A stretch of DNA of 64,000 bases from Rhizobium sp. CC-YZS058. Lineage in GTDB: Bacteria > Pseudomonadota > Alphaproteobacteria > Rhizobiales > Rhizobiaceae. The notes below the pieces were generated by a model, which was given only the letters and a program-made list of their open reading frames with translations, did no database searches and had not been told where the DNA came from. Positions 9,092 through 18,205 of the stretch are shown here, one piece after another (within the stretch, counting starts at the first letter, position 1; each line of letters begins with the position of its first letter). The stretch covers positions 3,870,001 to 3,934,000 of the forward strand of contig NZ_JAYESJ010000001.1 of NCBI RefSeq assembly GCF_034720595.1, written 5' to 3'. A program made the translations under genes and the position numbers.

Positions 9092-10072
9092 TCAGGCGGC
9101 CTTGCCGGACCGCGTATACTGCCCCTGCGGACGGTAGCGCACCAGGTAGGAGGGCAGAATCGCCTCCACCAGCGTCGGCTCGATGCCGAAGGCCTTGAAG
9201 GTACGGCCTTCCTGCTCGGCGCTCTTGGAGACGACATTGTCCTGCTTGAGCAGCGTCACCTGGTCGGGGGTGAGCGGCGGATCGATGAAGGGGATCAGCG
9301 AGGCGACGCTGCCGATCATCGACGCGATGCCGAAGGGCAGAGAAACGAAGCCGCGCTTGCGGTCGATGGCCGAGAGCATCCGCTCCAGACAGTCGCGGAA
9401 GGTCAGCACCTCCGGCCCGCCGAGCTCGTAGATCCGGCCCTTCTCGACCTTGCCCTCGATGGCAAGCGCCACGGCTTCGGCGACATCGGCCACATAGACC
9501 GGCTGGAAGGCGGTCTTGCCGCCGCCGATCAGCGGCAGGGCGGGCGCGAAGCGCGACATGTCAGCGAACTTGTTGAAGAAGCCGTCTTCCGGGCCGAAAA
9601 CGATCGAGGGGCGCAGGATGACGGCATCCGGCTTGATCTCGAGAATGGCTTTTTCGGCCCGGCCCTTGGTGCGGGCATAGGCAGCCTCGCCCTTCTCGTC
9701 GGCGCCAATGGCCGAAATATGGGTCAGCGAGGCGCCGGCCGCGCGCGCCGCTTCCGCCACGGCCTTGGCGCCGAACTCCTGCACCGAGTCGAAGGTGTTG
9801 CGGCCGGCCTCGAAGAGGATACCGACGCAATTGACCACGTGGTCGGCATCCCGGACCGCCGCATCGATCGAGCCGCGGTGGCGCAGGTTCGCCTGGGCGA
9901 AGGAGATCTGCCCGACATTGCCGAGCGGCTGCAGGAAGCCGGCGAGGTCCGGGCGGCGCACGGCGACGCGAATGCGGAAGCCGCGGCGGGCGAGTGCACG
10001 CACCACATGCCGACCGACAAAGCCGGAGCCGCCGAACACGGTGACGAGCGGGGGGAGATTGGCAAGGATCAT
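9092..10072 (-). CDS. NDUFA9-like complex I assembly/accessory protein (atypical SDR)
   Basis: A 326-residue NAD(P)-binding protein with the Rossmann motif FGGSGFVGRHVV at residues ~13-24. The sequence LTHISAIGADEKGEAAYARTKGRAE shows the SDR serine and a YxxxK-like set (Tyr-Ala-Arg-Thr-Lys), and ILRPSIVFGPEDGFFNKFA is typical of the alphaproteobacterial proteins related to mitochondrial NDUFA9/39-kDa subunit of complex I. In mitochondria that subunit binds NADPH and stabilises complex I; in bacteria the role is less certain. It closes a minus-strand gene group that includes pyrF. Confidence 0.85.
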   Translation of the reverse strand: MILANLPPLVTVFGGSGFVGRHVVRALARRGFRIRVAVRRPDLAGFLQPLGNVGQISFAQANLRHRGSIDAAVRDADHVVNCVGILFEAGRNTFDSVQEFGAKAVAEAARAAGASLTHISAIGADEKGEAAYARTKGRAEKAILEIKPDAVILRPSIVFGPEDGFFNKFADMSRFAPALPLIGGGKTAFQPVYVADVAEAVALAIEGKVEKGRIYELGGPEVLTFRDCLERMLSAIDRKRGFVSLPFGIASMIGSVASLIPFIDPPLTPDQVTLLKQDNVVSKSAEQEGRTFKAFGIEPTLVEAILPSYLVRYRPQGQYTRSGKAA

Positions 10073-10216
10073 GGGGAAGCGCTCCGCGAAATGGGCCTGA
10101 TCGTGTCCGCTACATAGCTCAAGCGAGCGCAGCCGGAAAGCCTTGTCGCACCGCGCGGCACCACATGTCCGCGCCGGCCGATCCGAGCGAACGGCCGGTT
10201 GCGGCGGGGCCTGTGG

Positions 10217-10504
10217 CTAGACGCCCTCGACCACCACCATCTCCGCATCCGCCACCTCCTGCCGGATGGCGGCCGCGCGTTGATACTCCGGCGAATTGTA
10301 GCAATCGACCGCCGCCTGTATTGAGGGAAACTCGATGACGACATTGCGGCCGCGGGCTTCACCTTCCAGCGGCTGGAACGGTCCGCCGCGGGCCAGGAAC
10401 TTGGCGCCGTAGCGCTCGAAGGCAGGCTTGGCCGCCGCGACATAATCCTTGTAACGCTCGGCATCCCGCACGTCGACGCGCGCGATCCAATATCCCTTTG
10501 CCAT
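10217..10504 (-). CDS. DUF1330 domain-containing protein
   Basis: A 95-residue cytosolic protein of the DUF1330 family, small ferredoxin-like (dimeric alpha/beta barrel) proteins of unknown function. Typical family blocks are GYWIARVDVRD, the Tyr-Ala-rich helix, GRNVVIEFPS and AVDCYNSPEYQ. The ATG at 10504 follows a perfect AGGAGG by nine bases; an ATG nine bases earlier is immediately adjacent to the ribosome site and cannot be the start. It lies 45 bases after pyrF on the same strand. Confidence 0.88.
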   Translation of the reverse strand: MAKGYWIARVDVRDAERYKDYVAAAKPAFERYGAKFLARGGPFQPLEGEARGRNVVIEFPSIQAAVDCYNSPEYQRAAAIRQEVADAEMVVVEGV

Positions 10505-10549
10505 GCTGATCATCCTCCTGATGCGACGGTGCTTCTCTGACGGAACAGG

Positions 10550-11263
10550 CTATTGATTGGCCGGCCAGGCGGCACGGCGCATGTCTTCGAGGATGGCGCG
10601 GGTTGCAGCACGCGGATCCTCGGCCTTGACGATCGGCCGGCCGACGACGAGGTGGCTCGCCCCCGCGACGATCGCGTCATAAGGGGTGACCACGCGCTTC
10701 TGATCGCCATGATCCGCGCCGACGGGGCGGATGCCGGGGGTGACGACCGCCATGTCGGGGCCGACTGTGGCGCGCACCGCCTGCGCTTCGGCGGCCGAAC
10801 AGACGATGCCGCCCATGCCGGCGGCGCGGGCCTGGGCGGCACGGGAAAGAACCAGCGCCTCCGGCGCATCGCGGTAGCCGGCCTCGGCGAGGTCCGCCGC
10901 ATCCATGGAGGTCAGGACGGTGACCCCGAGCAGGCAGAGTTCGGAGCCCTGTGCCGCCGCCACGGCTGCGGCCATCGCCTTCGGATAGGCATGCAGGGTC
11001 AGCATGAAGACCCCCATCCGCGCGATCTGCTCGACGCCCTTGGCAACCGTGTTGTCGATATCGAGAAGCTTCATGTCGAGAAAGACGCGTTTGCCTTCGG
11101 CCGTCAGCTGCCGCGCCAGTTCGAGACCGCCGACGAAGGCGAGCTGGTAGCCGATCTTGTAGACCCGCCCCTCTTCCCCGACCGCATCGACGATGGCGCG
11201 CGCCTCCTCCACGCTCGGCACATCGAGCCCGATGATCAAGCGATCTTCCGCACTGTCCTTCAT
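10550..11263 (-). CDS. pyrF: Orotidine 5'-phosphate decarboxylase
   Basis: PyrF converts OMP to UMP, the last step of de novo pyrimidine synthesis. The 237-residue protein carries the catalytic lysine-aspartate motif [10 protein letters not shown] (DxKxxDI), the N-terminal LIIGLDV strand, and the phosphate-binding VTPGIRP and VVGRPI segments, at full length for the family. I chose the ATG at 11263 (MKDSAED) because GAGAGAGGG precedes it; the longer frame adds nothing conserved. The DUF1330 gene follows closely. Confidence 0.96.
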   Translation of the reverse strand: MKDSAEDRLIIGLDVPSVEEARAIVDAVGEEGRVYKIGYQLAFVGGLELARQLTAEGKRVFLDMKLLDIDNTVAKGVEQIARMGVFMLTLHAYPKAMAAAVAAAQGSELCLLGVTVLTSMDAADLAEAGYRDAPEALVLSRAAQARAAGMGGIVCSAAEAQAVRATVGPDMAVVTPGIRPVGADHGDQKRVVTPYDAIVAGASHLVVGRPIVKAEDPRAATRAILEDMRRAAWPANQ

Positions 11264-11338
11264 GGCGCCCTCTCTCGTTCCGTCTCCGTCCCCTCGCATG
11301 CGAAGGACGGAGCCGCAACTCAAAAAGCAGCCTCGGCC

Positions 11339-11440
11339 TCAGGGTGTCGCTGCCCCATTCCAGCTCGGATAGCTGCCGTAAACGACGACGGCGACGATCA
11401 CGATGGCCGCGGCCAGGAGCACGAGATACCGCATCTGCAT
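11339..11440 (-). CDS. Very small single-pass membrane protein (33 aa)
   Basis: MQMRYLVLLAAAIVIVAVVV followed by YGSYPSWNGAATP forms one hydrophobic segment of about 17 residues and a short polar tail. The ATG at 11440 is preceded by AAGGAGG with a 6-base gap, the strongest ribosome site in this part of the window, which is the main reason to call it a gene. It sits between the stress-promoter gene (23 bases upstream) and pyrF (75 bases downstream), all on the minus strand. Function unknown. Confidence 0.6.
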   Translation of the reverse strand: MQMRYLVLLAAAIVIVAVVVYGSYPSWNGAATP

Positions 11441-11463
11441 GGAAACCCTCCTTGAAAGCGCCG

Positions 11464-11808
11464 CTAACCAGCGCTCTTGCCGCCAGGTTCCTCGGCATCC
11501 TCCAGCGCCTCGAACCAGGCCGCATAGGGCGTGGTCCTCGCCATTTTCCGATTGTAGTCGGGCGCTCCATCCTCCCACCAGACAGGGCCGCGCTCCCCAA
11601 GCCCGTGCTTGGCCTCATCGACCGCCCGGCGCGCCTCAGCCAACCGCTCGGGATTGCCCTTTGCCGCGCGGACCGCCTGCCGGGCGCGCATCAGCGCCGA
11701 GACCAGACGCGCCCGCTCCGTCTCCGGCAGCTTCGGGTTGCTCAGCCGCCAAAGCCGTCCGCGCACGACGAAATAGCGTCCGTCCGGCGTATGCGGATGC
11801 TCGGCCAT
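11464..11808 (-). CDS. Conserved hypothetical protein, probable general-stress gene (114 aa)
   Basis: A basic, soluble 114-residue protein beginning MAEHPHTPDGRYFVVRGRLWR and continuing with an Arg/Ala-rich helical part and a Trp-rich segment (GPVWWEDGAPDYNR). I know similar hypothetical proteins from many proteobacteria but no function. The ATG at 11808 follows GAGGAGAAGGA, so it is preferred over the in-frame start 24 bases earlier. An EcfG-type promoter lies 34 to 59 bases upstream, which suggests sigma-EcfG (general stress) control. Confidence 0.78.
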   Translation of the reverse strand: MAEHPHTPDGRYFVVRGRLWRLSNPKLPETERARLVSALMRARQAVRAAKGNPERLAEARRAVDEAKHGLGERGPVWWEDGAPDYNRKMARTTPYAAWFEALEDAEEPGGKSAG

Positions 11809-11841
11809 GCGGGTCCTTCTCCTCTTTTCCACGCGAGCGGG

Positions 11842-11867
11842 AACGAGAGGAACGCCGCAGCGGTTCC
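11842..11867 (-). promoter_or_regulatory. EcfG-type general-stress promoter
   Basis: On the minus strand GGAAC (11867-11863) and CGTT (11845-11842) are separated by 17 bases, an exact match to the alphaproteobacterial EcfG consensus GGAAC-N16/17-CGTT. The implied transcript start is about 25 bases before the ATG at 11808, leaving room for its ribosome site. Confidence 0.65.
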
Positions 11868-11949
11868 GACCTCACAAAAGGGAACGCTATTGCTTGATCG
11901 ACCCCAGCGATGATGCGAGGTTTCCGCCAAACCACGGAAAGGACGAACC

Positions 11950-12609
11950 ATGAGCCTGCGGATCAACGATATCGCGCCCGATTTTCACGCCGAAACCAGC
12001 CAGGGCCCGATCGACTTTCACGACTGGATCGGCGACGGCTGGGCGGTTCTCTTCTCGCATCCGAAGAACTTCACGCCGGTCTGCACCACCGAACTCGGCA
12101 CCATGGCAGGGCTCGAAGGCGAATTCCGCAAGCGCGGCGTCAAGATCATCGGCATTTCGGTCGATCCGGTCGAAAGCCACGAGCGGTGGAAGAGTGACAT
12201 CCGCACCGCCACCGGCTTCGACGTGGAGTACCCGCTGATCGGCGACAAGGATCTCAACGTCGCCAAGCTCTATGACATGCTGCCGGCCGGTTCCGGCGAC
12301 AGCTCGGAAGGCCGCACGCCGGCCGACAATGCGACCGTACGCTCGGTCTTCGTCATCGGCCCGGACAAGAAGATCAAGCTGATCCTCACCTATCCGATGA
12401 CCACGGGCCGCAACTTCGACGAGATCCTGCGGGCGATCGACTCGATCCAGCTCACCAGCAAGCACCAGGTGGCGACCCCTGCCAATTGGAAGCAGGGCGA
12501 CGACGTGATCATCACCGCCGCCGTCTCCAACGAGGACGCCATCGCCCGCTTCGGCAGCTACGACACGGTCCTTCCCTACCTGCGCAAGACCCGCCAGCCG
12601 GGGGCGTGA
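11950..12609 (+). CDS. 1-Cys peroxiredoxin (Prx6 type)
   Basis: A 219-residue cytosolic thiol peroxidase that reduces hydrogen and organic peroxides. The peroxidatic cysteine is Cys45 in NFTPVCTTE. The protein has the long C-terminal domain of the Prx6 group (up to LPYLRKTRQPGA), and no resolving cysteine is visible after it, consistent with the 1-Cys mechanism that uses an external thiol. It is divergent from the stress-promoter gene with a 141-base gap. Confidence 0.93.
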   Translation: MSLRINDIAPDFHAETSQGPIDFHDWIGDGWAVLFSHPKNFTPVCTTELGTMAGLEGEFRKRGVKIIGISVDPVESHERWKSDIRTATGFDVEYPLIGDKDLNVAKLYDMLPAGSGDSSEGRTPADNATVRSVFVIGPDKKIKLILTYPMTTGRNFDEILRAIDSIQLTSKHQVATPANWKQGDDVIITAAVSNEDAIARFGSYDTVLPYLRKTRQPGA

Positions 12610-12730
12610 TTGGAGCCTTGGCGGGCTGGAGGTAGAGTACCTTTCGGCCTGACGGGCTTAGGGCCACGTGCCTTTCTGCCCTTTCGGTCTGGAGCGGCAA
12701 GCCCCTCTGGCCCTGCAGATCAAAGGCGGC

Positions 12731-12780
12731 AAGACCCCCTCTGGCCTGCCGGCCATCTCCCCCACACGGGGGGAGAGATC
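12731..12780. repeat. Dispersed palindromic intergenic repeat, copy A
   Basis: About 50 bases, starting AAGACCCCCTCTGGCCTGCC and ending in the self-complementary core CTCCCCC-N4-GGGGGGAG. Three more copies occur at 12859, 18038 and 18206. It is one of the short palindromes widespread between genes in Rhizobiales. Copy A faces copy B in inverted orientation. The 12610-12932 gap contains nothing else that I can support. Confidence 0.85.
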
Positions 12781-12858
12781 GTGAGGAGACCGCCCGCCAA
12801 GCCGTTCGCCCTCCTCAGCGATCTCTGTTGGTTCCATCCCGTGGGGAACGCGCCGCTG

Positions 12859-12908
12859 GGTCTCTCCCCCCTCGTGGGGGAGATGGGCGGCAGCCCAGAG
12901 GGGGTCTT
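12859..12908. repeat. Dispersed palindromic intergenic repeat, copy B (inverted relative to A)
   Basis: GGTCTCTCCCCCCTCGTGGG... to ...GGGGGTCTT is the reverse complement of copy A with only a few mismatches. A and B could pair in RNA into a stem of nearly 50 bp with an 80-base loop just beyond the lacK stop codon, acting as an operon 3'-end structure. Confidence 0.85.
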
Positions 12909-12932
12909 CCATCCGTCCGGCCCCACCCTCTC

Positions 12933-14015
12933 CTACCGAATCCGCACCCCATCTTCCGCAAACAACAGCGCCCGCGCCGGATCGAACCCCGCCCGCAACA
13001 CCTCGCCGGCCTTCAAGCTGCGGCCGTTGCGGGTGGTGACGATGATGGCCTCGCCGGAGGCGGAGCGGCCATAGGCGAAGGTTTCGCCACCCAGGTGCTC
13101 GAACATGTCGATGGTGATCGGCAGGCTTTCGGCCTGGTCGTCGCTAAAATGCTCCGGCCGGATGCCGAGCTTCACCGGCGTGCCGGCGGAGGGCACCGCG
13201 CTGCGGATCGGCACCGCCACCTCCTTGTCGGCGAAACCGTCGAGCCGGACGAGCGCGCGCGCGCCATCGGCCCCGGTCACGCGGCCGGAGAAGACGTTCA
13301 TCTTCGGCGAGCCGATGAAGCCGGCGACGAAGAGGTTGGCCGGATCGTCGTAAAGATCGAGCGGCGCACCCACCTGCTCCACCCGGCCGGCCCGGAGCAC
13401 GACGATCTTGTCGGCGAGCGTCATCGCCTCCACCTGGTCGTGCGTCACATAGATGATCGTCGCCTTCAGCTCCTTGTGCAGCCGCGCGATCTCGACGCGC
13501 ATATGCACGCGCAGTTCGGCATCGAGGTTCGACAGCGGCTCGTCGAACAGGAAGACATCCGGCTCGCGCACGATCGCCCGGCCGATCGCCACCCGCTGGC
13601 GCTGGCCGCCGGAGAGCGCCTTCGGCTTGCGGTCCATCAGCGCGCCGAGTTCGAGGATCCTGGCGGCCGCATCGACCCGGCGCGCGATCTCCGCCTTGTC
13701 CATGCCGGCAAAGCGCAGCGCGAAGCCCATGTTTTCCCTGACCGTCATATGCGGGTAGAGCGCATAGGACTGGAAGACCATGGCGATGCCGCGCTTGGAC
13801 GGATCGACATCGTTCATCACCTGTCCGCCGATCGTCAGCGTGCCGGCGGAAATATCCTCCAGACCGGCGATCATGCGCAAGAGCGTCGATTTTCCACAGC
13901 CGGAGGGGCCGACGAAAACGACGAATTCTCCCGATTTCAGGTCGAGATCGACGCCCTTGATGACGTCGAGGGCCCCGAAACTTTTGCGGATGGCGGAAAG
14001 CGTGACGTCGGCCAT
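12933..14015 (-). CDS. lacK: Sugar ABC transporter ATPase (CUT1 family, LacK/UgpC-like)
   Basis: A 360-residue ATPase that energises the LacEFG importer. Motifs in order: Walker [10 protein letters not shown] (~residue 37), Q-loop [13 protein letters not shown], signature [14 protein letters not shown], Walker [13 protein letters not shown], and switch His in VTHDQVEA; the last ~120 residues are the TOBE/MalK-type regulatory domain. It is the last gene of the lac operon, nine bases after lacZ. The position matches lacK of the A. radiobacter lacEFGZK operon; the symbol is by homology of order and family. Confidence 0.9.
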   Translation of the reverse strand: MADVTLSAIRKSFGALDVIKGVDLDLKSGEFVVFVGPSGCGKSTLLRMIAGLEDISAGTLTIGGQVMNDVDPSKRGIAMVFQSYALYPHMTVRENMGFALRFAGMDKAEIARRVDAAARILELGALMDRKPKALSGGQRQRVAIGRAIVREPDVFLFDEPLSNLDAELRVHMRVEIARLHKELKATIIYVTHDQVEAMTLADKIVVLRAGRVEQVGAPLDLYDDPANLFVAGFIGSPKMNVFSGRVTGADGARALVRLDGFADKEVAVPIRSAVPSAGTPVKLGIRPEHFSDDQAESLPITIDMFEHLGGETFAYGRSASGEAIIVTTRNGRSLKAGEVLRAGFDPARALLFAEDGVRIR

Positions 14016-14024
14016 GGTGCTCCC

Positions 14025-16274
14025 TCAGGCGCTGACGGTGAAGGTGACGGTCTGATCGGCAAAGGCGGCGCAGGCGGCGTGAAGCGTAAGGGTGCCGGCC
14101 TCATCGCCCGCCTCCAGCCAGAAGCCCGTGACCCCGCCCTTGAAGCTCTGCAGCGACGGTCCGATGATCCGCCCTGGCCCTTCCAGCGTGAACTGCACCG
14201 GTTCCTCGAAGAAGGGCAGGATGTTGCCGCACTGGTCGAGCGCGCGCACGATGACCCGCACCGCGTCCTTCTCGCCGGCCTTCAAGGCCGTGTCGTCCGG
14301 AGCGATTGCAAGCGTCGTCGGCACCGGATCGGCCGGCAGGGTGATGGTCTTGACCGGCTTGCCGTCGACGAAGCCGGTGATGACCCCCTCGCGCCAGATG
14401 CGCCCCCAAGTGCCGAATTCCGATGGGGTGACGGTGCGCAGATCCAGAACCACCGGCGGATGCGGGAGATGCGGATAGGTGTCGCGATCGGGCTCGACGC
14501 GCTTAGCGTCGAAATCGCCGAACTTGATCTCCACGTAGTCGCAATTGGTCAGAAGAATCAGCGGCAGAACGCCGCCGATATTGCGCTCGCCGCGCGCCCA
14601 GTAGGTGACGGGCTGCAGCACGACGTTCTTGTCCGGCTCGCCCTGCGAGGCATAGGCATAGGCCGCGAATTTCGGCTCGCGGAAGGTATCGAGCACGCCG
14701 TGATAGCAGACACGGTCGCCCGAGCCGAAATCCTTGTGGGTGTTGTAGTCGAACATGCACCAGCCGGTGGAGCCTGAGATGTCTTCGCGGCCGGCGACGG
14801 CATCGAGGATCAGCAGATGCCGGGTCACATGCTCGGCCTGGCGCTGCTCCTGGTCGAAGCGCTTGGTCGGATACATGTGGCCGTTATATTCGGTGATCAT
14901 ATAGGGGATCGGCCGGGTGATCCCCGTCGTTTCCACCCGGTCGCGCAGCACGATGCGGCCGCGATTGTTGCCCGGCATCTCCTCCTGTCCGAGAATGAAG
15001 TCGTTCATCGTATAGACGTCTTCGAGCAGCTCGGAATTGGTGATGAAGCGCACGCCGCCGGTCTGGCGGGTCGGATCGAGCGCCCGCGCCACGCGGTTGG
15101 TCTCGGCGTAGAAGTCGTGATCGTCCTGGCTTTCATTGATGCGCACGCCCCAGATGATGATCGAGGGATGGTTCCAGTCGCGCTCGATCATACGGCGAAC
15201 GTTTTCGACCGATTCCTTCTTCCAGGCCTCGCCGCCAATATGCTGCCAGCCGGGGATTTCCTCGAAGACGAGGAGGCCGATCTCGTCGCAGCGGTCGATG
15301 AAGCTTTTCGCCTGCGGGTAATGCGAGGTGCGCACCAGATTGCAGGCAAGGTCGAATTTGAGGATCTCGGCATCCTTCTCCTGCGCCCGCCGGCCCATGG
15401 CATAGCCGGAATAGGGCCAGGCCTGGTGGCGGTTCAGCCCGCGCAGCTTGAGCGGACGGCCGTTCAGCAGGAAGCCGGTCGGCGTGAACGCCGCCGTGCG
15501 GAAGCCGAAGCGGCTGGACAGGGTGTCTTCGGCCTCCGGCCCATCGAGCGTCACCGTCAGAGTGTAGAGCACGGGATTGTCAATGTCCCAGAGGGAGAGG
15601 CCATGTAGACCGGAAAGCGTCAGCAGCGTGGATGCGCCTTCCACCGGTGCGCTGACCTGCGCCACCGGCGCACCCTCGGCATCGGTGATCTGCGCGGTGA
15701 GCGTGCCGGCAAGCGGCTTTGCCTGCGGATTGGCGAGATCGACGCGCACGGTCACGGTCTTCTCGTCTGCCAGCGCTTCCGGCGTTTCGATCTTCAACCT
15801 GGCGATGGAAACCGGGCTGGTGACCTTCAGCCAGACATCGCGATAGATGCCGGCATAGCACAGATAGTCGATCATGCCGCCGAAAGGCGGGATTTCCGGG
15901 TTTTCCGACCCGTCGATCTTCACCGTCAGCAGATTGTCGCCCGGCTGAAGATGCTCGGTCAGCCGCGCCTCGAAGGGCGTATAGCCGTCCTTGTGCGCCG
16001 TAACCGGCGCACCGTTCAGGAACACCTCGCTGTCGGCCATGGCGCCGTCGAACACCAGCGAAACTTCTTTCCCGGCGAAGGCCTCGTCCCAGGCGATCCC
16101 CTTCTGATAGGTGAAGGCCTTCTGGTAGCGTGTCTCGTCGAAATAGTTATAGGGCAGCTCCACCGCCGTGTGCGGCAGGCGCACGGTCTCCCCCTGGATC
16201 GGTGCTCCGGATCGGGCCCGGTCGAAGCCCTCCGCAAAGGTCCAGCTGGCGTTGAAGCGGTCATAGATGCGCAT
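14025..16274 (-). CDS. lacZ: Beta-galactosidase-type glycoside hydrolase family 2 enzyme
   Basis: A 749-residue cytosolic GH2 enzyme. It has the N-terminal sugar-binding jelly roll (VRLPHTAVELPYNY..., DGYTPFEARLTEHLQPGDN), an Ig-like domain, and the TIM barrel that starts near LRGLNRHQAWPYSG. The expected catalytic glutamates are Glu381 in WGVRINES (acid/base) and Glu462 in MITEYNGH (nucleophile). A C-terminal Ig-like part follows. It is shorter than E. coli LacZ (about 1024 residues). Placed between the permease lacG and the ATPase lacK it should cleave the imported disaccharide; lactose or another beta-galactoside is likely but a beta-glucuronidase-like specificity is not excluded. Confidence 0.88.
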   Translation of the reverse strand: MRIYDRFNASWTFAEGFDRARSGAPIQGETVRLPHTAVELPYNYFDETRYQKAFTYQKGIAWDEAFAGKEVSLVFDGAMADSEVFLNGAPVTAHKDGYTPFEARLTEHLQPGDNLLTVKIDGSENPEIPPFGGMIDYLCYAGIYRDVWLKVTSPVSIARLKIETPEALADEKTVTVRVDLANPQAKPLAGTLTAQITDAEGAPVAQVSAPVEGASTLLTLSGLHGLSLWDIDNPVLYTLTVTLDGPEAEDTLSSRFGFRTAAFTPTGFLLNGRPLKLRGLNRHQAWPYSGYAMGRRAQEKDAEILKFDLACNLVRTSHYPQAKSFIDRCDEIGLLVFEEIPGWQHIGGEAWKKESVENVRRMIERDWNHPSIIIWGVRINESQDDHDFYAETNRVARALDPTRQTGGVRFITNSELLEDVYTMNDFILGQEEMPGNNRGRIVLRDRVETTGITRPIPYMITEYNGHMYPTKRFDQEQRQAEHVTRHLLILDAVAGREDISGSTGWCMFDYNTHKDFGSGDRVCYHGVLDTFREPKFAAYAYASQGEPDKNVVLQPVTYWARGERNIGGVLPLILLTNCDYVEIKFGDFDAKRVEPDRDTYPHLPHPPVVLDLRTVTPSEFGTWGRIWREGVITGFVDGKPVKTITLPADPVPTTLAIAPDDTALKAGEKDAVRVIVRALDQCGNILPFFEEPVQFTLEGPGRIIGPSLQSFKGGVTGFWLEAGDEAGTLTLHAACAAFADQTVTFTVSA

Positions 16275-16284
16275 TGTCGACGTC

Positions 16285-17097
16285 CTATTTCACGGAACCC
16301 AGCATGCCCGCCACGAACTGGCGCTGCATGAGGAAGAAAACGAAGAGGGTGGGAAGAGTGGCGAGGATGACGCCGATCATGACGACGCCGAAATCCGGGT
16401 AATAGGCGGAGGCGAGCGAGGAGACGACGAGGGTGATCGTCTTCGTCTCGTTCGATTGCAGCACGATCAGCGGCCAGAGATAGTTGTTCCAGCTCGTCAT
16501 GAAGACGATGACGAAGGCCGCCGCGTAGGTGGAGCGCATCACCGGCACATAGATGTAGAGGAAGATCTGCCATTCCTTCAGTCCGTCCACCTTGGCGGCG
16601 TCGCGCAGCTCGGTCGGGAAGGCCTTGGTCGCCTGGCGGAAGTAGAAGATGATGAAGGCGGAGGCGATCGAGGGCAGCAGGATCGCCACATGGGTGTTGA
16701 TTAGCCCGGCCCGCCCCATCATCATGAAGAGCGGGATCATCAGTGCCGCAAAGGGCACCATCAGGGTGAGAAGCACCAGCGAATAGATCCGGTCGCGCAT
16801 CTTCGAGCGGAACATCTCGAAGCCATAGCCGGCGAGCGAGGAGACGACGATGGTCAGCGCCGTCGTCAGCACCGCCACCTTGGCCGAGTTCCAGAAGACG
16901 AGCGGCACATCCACCTGCGCGAAGAAGTTCGCGATATTGGTGGACAGCGCGCCGCCGAAACTGACCTTGCCCTTGATGATGTCGATCGAGGAATTGGTGG
17001 CCGAGATCAGCATCCAGAGAAAAGGGAAGATCGACACGAAGGCGGCGATGGACAGCGCGATGTAGGTCAAGGCGCGCGACGGGCTGAGGCGGGTCAT
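16285..17097 (-). CDS. lacG: Sugar ABC transporter permease (LacG/MalG-like)
   Basis: A 270-residue inner-membrane permease of the CUT1 family with about six membrane segments. The EAA loop that docks on the ATPase reads ELRDAAKVDGLKEWQIF in the second half. Its start codon overlaps the lacF stop by four bases (ATGA), which couples translation, and lacZ follows after ten bases. Confidence 0.9.
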   Translation of the reverse strand: MTRLSPSRALTYIALSIAAFVSIFPFLWMLISATNSSIDIIKGKVSFGGALSTNIANFFAQVDVPLVFWNSAKVAVLTTALTIVVSSLAGYGFEMFRSKMRDRIYSLVLLTLMVPFAALMIPLFMMMGRAGLINTHVAILLPSIASAFIIFYFRQATKAFPTELRDAAKVDGLKEWQIFLYIYVPVMRSTYAAAFVIVFMTSWNNYLWPLIVLQSNETKTITLVVSSLASAYYPDFGVVMIGVILATLPTLFVFFLMQRQFVAGMLGSVK

Positions 17098-17990
17098 GCG
17101 CGGTCCCTCGCGGCATAGAACTGCAGGAAGGACAGCACCGCCACCATGACGACGATGACGTAGGACACCGTCGCCGCATAGCCGAAGCTCGGCATGTAGC
17201 GGAAGGTCAGGTTGTAGATATAGAGCGAAAGGGTGATCGTCGCATCCGCCGGGCCGCCCTTGCCCTCGGTCAGGTTGTAGACCTCGTCGAACAGCTGGAT
17301 CGTGCCGATGGTGGAAATGATGGTGGTGAACAGGATGACGGGCTTGAGCATCGGCACCGTCAAATGCGTGAAACGCGCCCAGGCCGGCACGCCGTCGATG
17401 CGGGCGGCCTCGTAGATCGAGCGATCGATGTTCTGCAGCGCCGCCAGGTAGAAGATCATGTTGTAGCCGGTCCAGCGCCAGGTGATGGCGATGATGACGA
17501 GCACCTTCGCCCAGAAGGGTTCGGTCAGCCAGCCGATCGGAGAGGCGACGAGACCGACCGCCATCAGCGCCTGGTTGATGACGCCGTCGACGGAGAACAT
17601 GCTCTTGAACAGCACCGAATAGGCGACCAGCGAGGCGACGCAGGGCAGGAAGATCGCCGTGCGGAAGAAGCCGGAAAACTTCAGCCGCTCCGTATTGAGC
17701 AGCGAGGCGAGCATCAGCGCCAGCACGATCATGATCGGCACCTGCACGACGAAGAAGATCGTCGTGTTGGTAAGCGCCTTGAGAAAGACCGGATCGTTCG
17801 ACAGGCGGACGACATTTCCGAAGCCCGCAAACTTCAGCATCATCCCCTTGCCGGAGAAGAAGGACAGATAGAGCGAGCGGAAGATCGGATAGACGAGGAA
17901 GGTGGCGATCAGGATCAGCGCGGGAGCGATGAACAGCCAGCCATTCACATCATAATAGCGCTTGAGGCCCTGGGGCTTTGCGGTGGCCAT
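17094..17990 (-). CDS. lacF: Sugar ABC transporter permease (LacF/MalF-like)
   Basis: A 298-residue CUT1 permease with six predicted membrane spans and the EAA loop IYEAARIDGVPAWARF. It lacks the extra N-terminal spans of E. coli MalF. It is coupled to lacG by a four-base overlap. A 331-base gap with an inverted repeat pair separates it from lacE upstream. Confidence 0.9.
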   Translation of the reverse strand: MATAKPQGLKRYYDVNGWLFIAPALILIATFLVYPIFRSLYLSFFSGKGMMLKFAGFGNVVRLSNDPVFLKALTNTTIFFVVQVPIMIVLALMLASLLNTERLKFSGFFRTAIFLPCVASLVAYSVLFKSMFSVDGVINQALMAVGLVASPIGWLTEPFWAKVLVIIAITWRWTGYNMIFYLAALQNIDRSIYEAARIDGVPAWARFTHLTVPMLKPVILFTTIISTIGTIQLFDEVYNLTEGKGGPADATITLSLYIYNLTFRYMPSFGYAATVSYVIVVMVAVLSFLQFYAARDRA

Positions 17991-18037
17991 GAGACGAGTT
18001 CCGGCGTTGGATCATGAAGGTGTCGAGGCCCGGGGGG

Positions 18038-18087
18038 AAGACCCCCTCTGGCCTGCCGGCTATCTCCCCCACAAGGGGGGAGAGGCC
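18038..18087. repeat. Dispersed palindromic intergenic repeat, copy C, inside the lac operon
   Basis: Close copy of the repeat at 12731, in the same orientation, with the core CTCCCCCACAAGGGGGGAG. It lies between lacF and lacE. With copy D it forms an inverted pair with a spacer of about 120 bases. The rest of the 17991-18321 gap has no gene that I can support. Confidence 0.85.
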
Positions 18088-18205
18088 ATAAGGCGCGCGC
18101 CTGCCCAAAAGCGTTGAAGGGAGACACGTCCTTTCCTCGCAGGATGACGCCTGCTGAGGATCGGTTGTGGTTCTAGCCTGCGGCAAGAGCGAGCGGGTTC
18201 AGCGC

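Noticed and set aside
12828..14777. 649-codon open frame on the plus strand opposite lacK and lacZ
   Set aside because: It is antisense to two clearly functional genes, Arg/His/Gly-rich without any family motif, and spans the lacK-lacZ junction; GC-rich codon structure creates such antisense frames.
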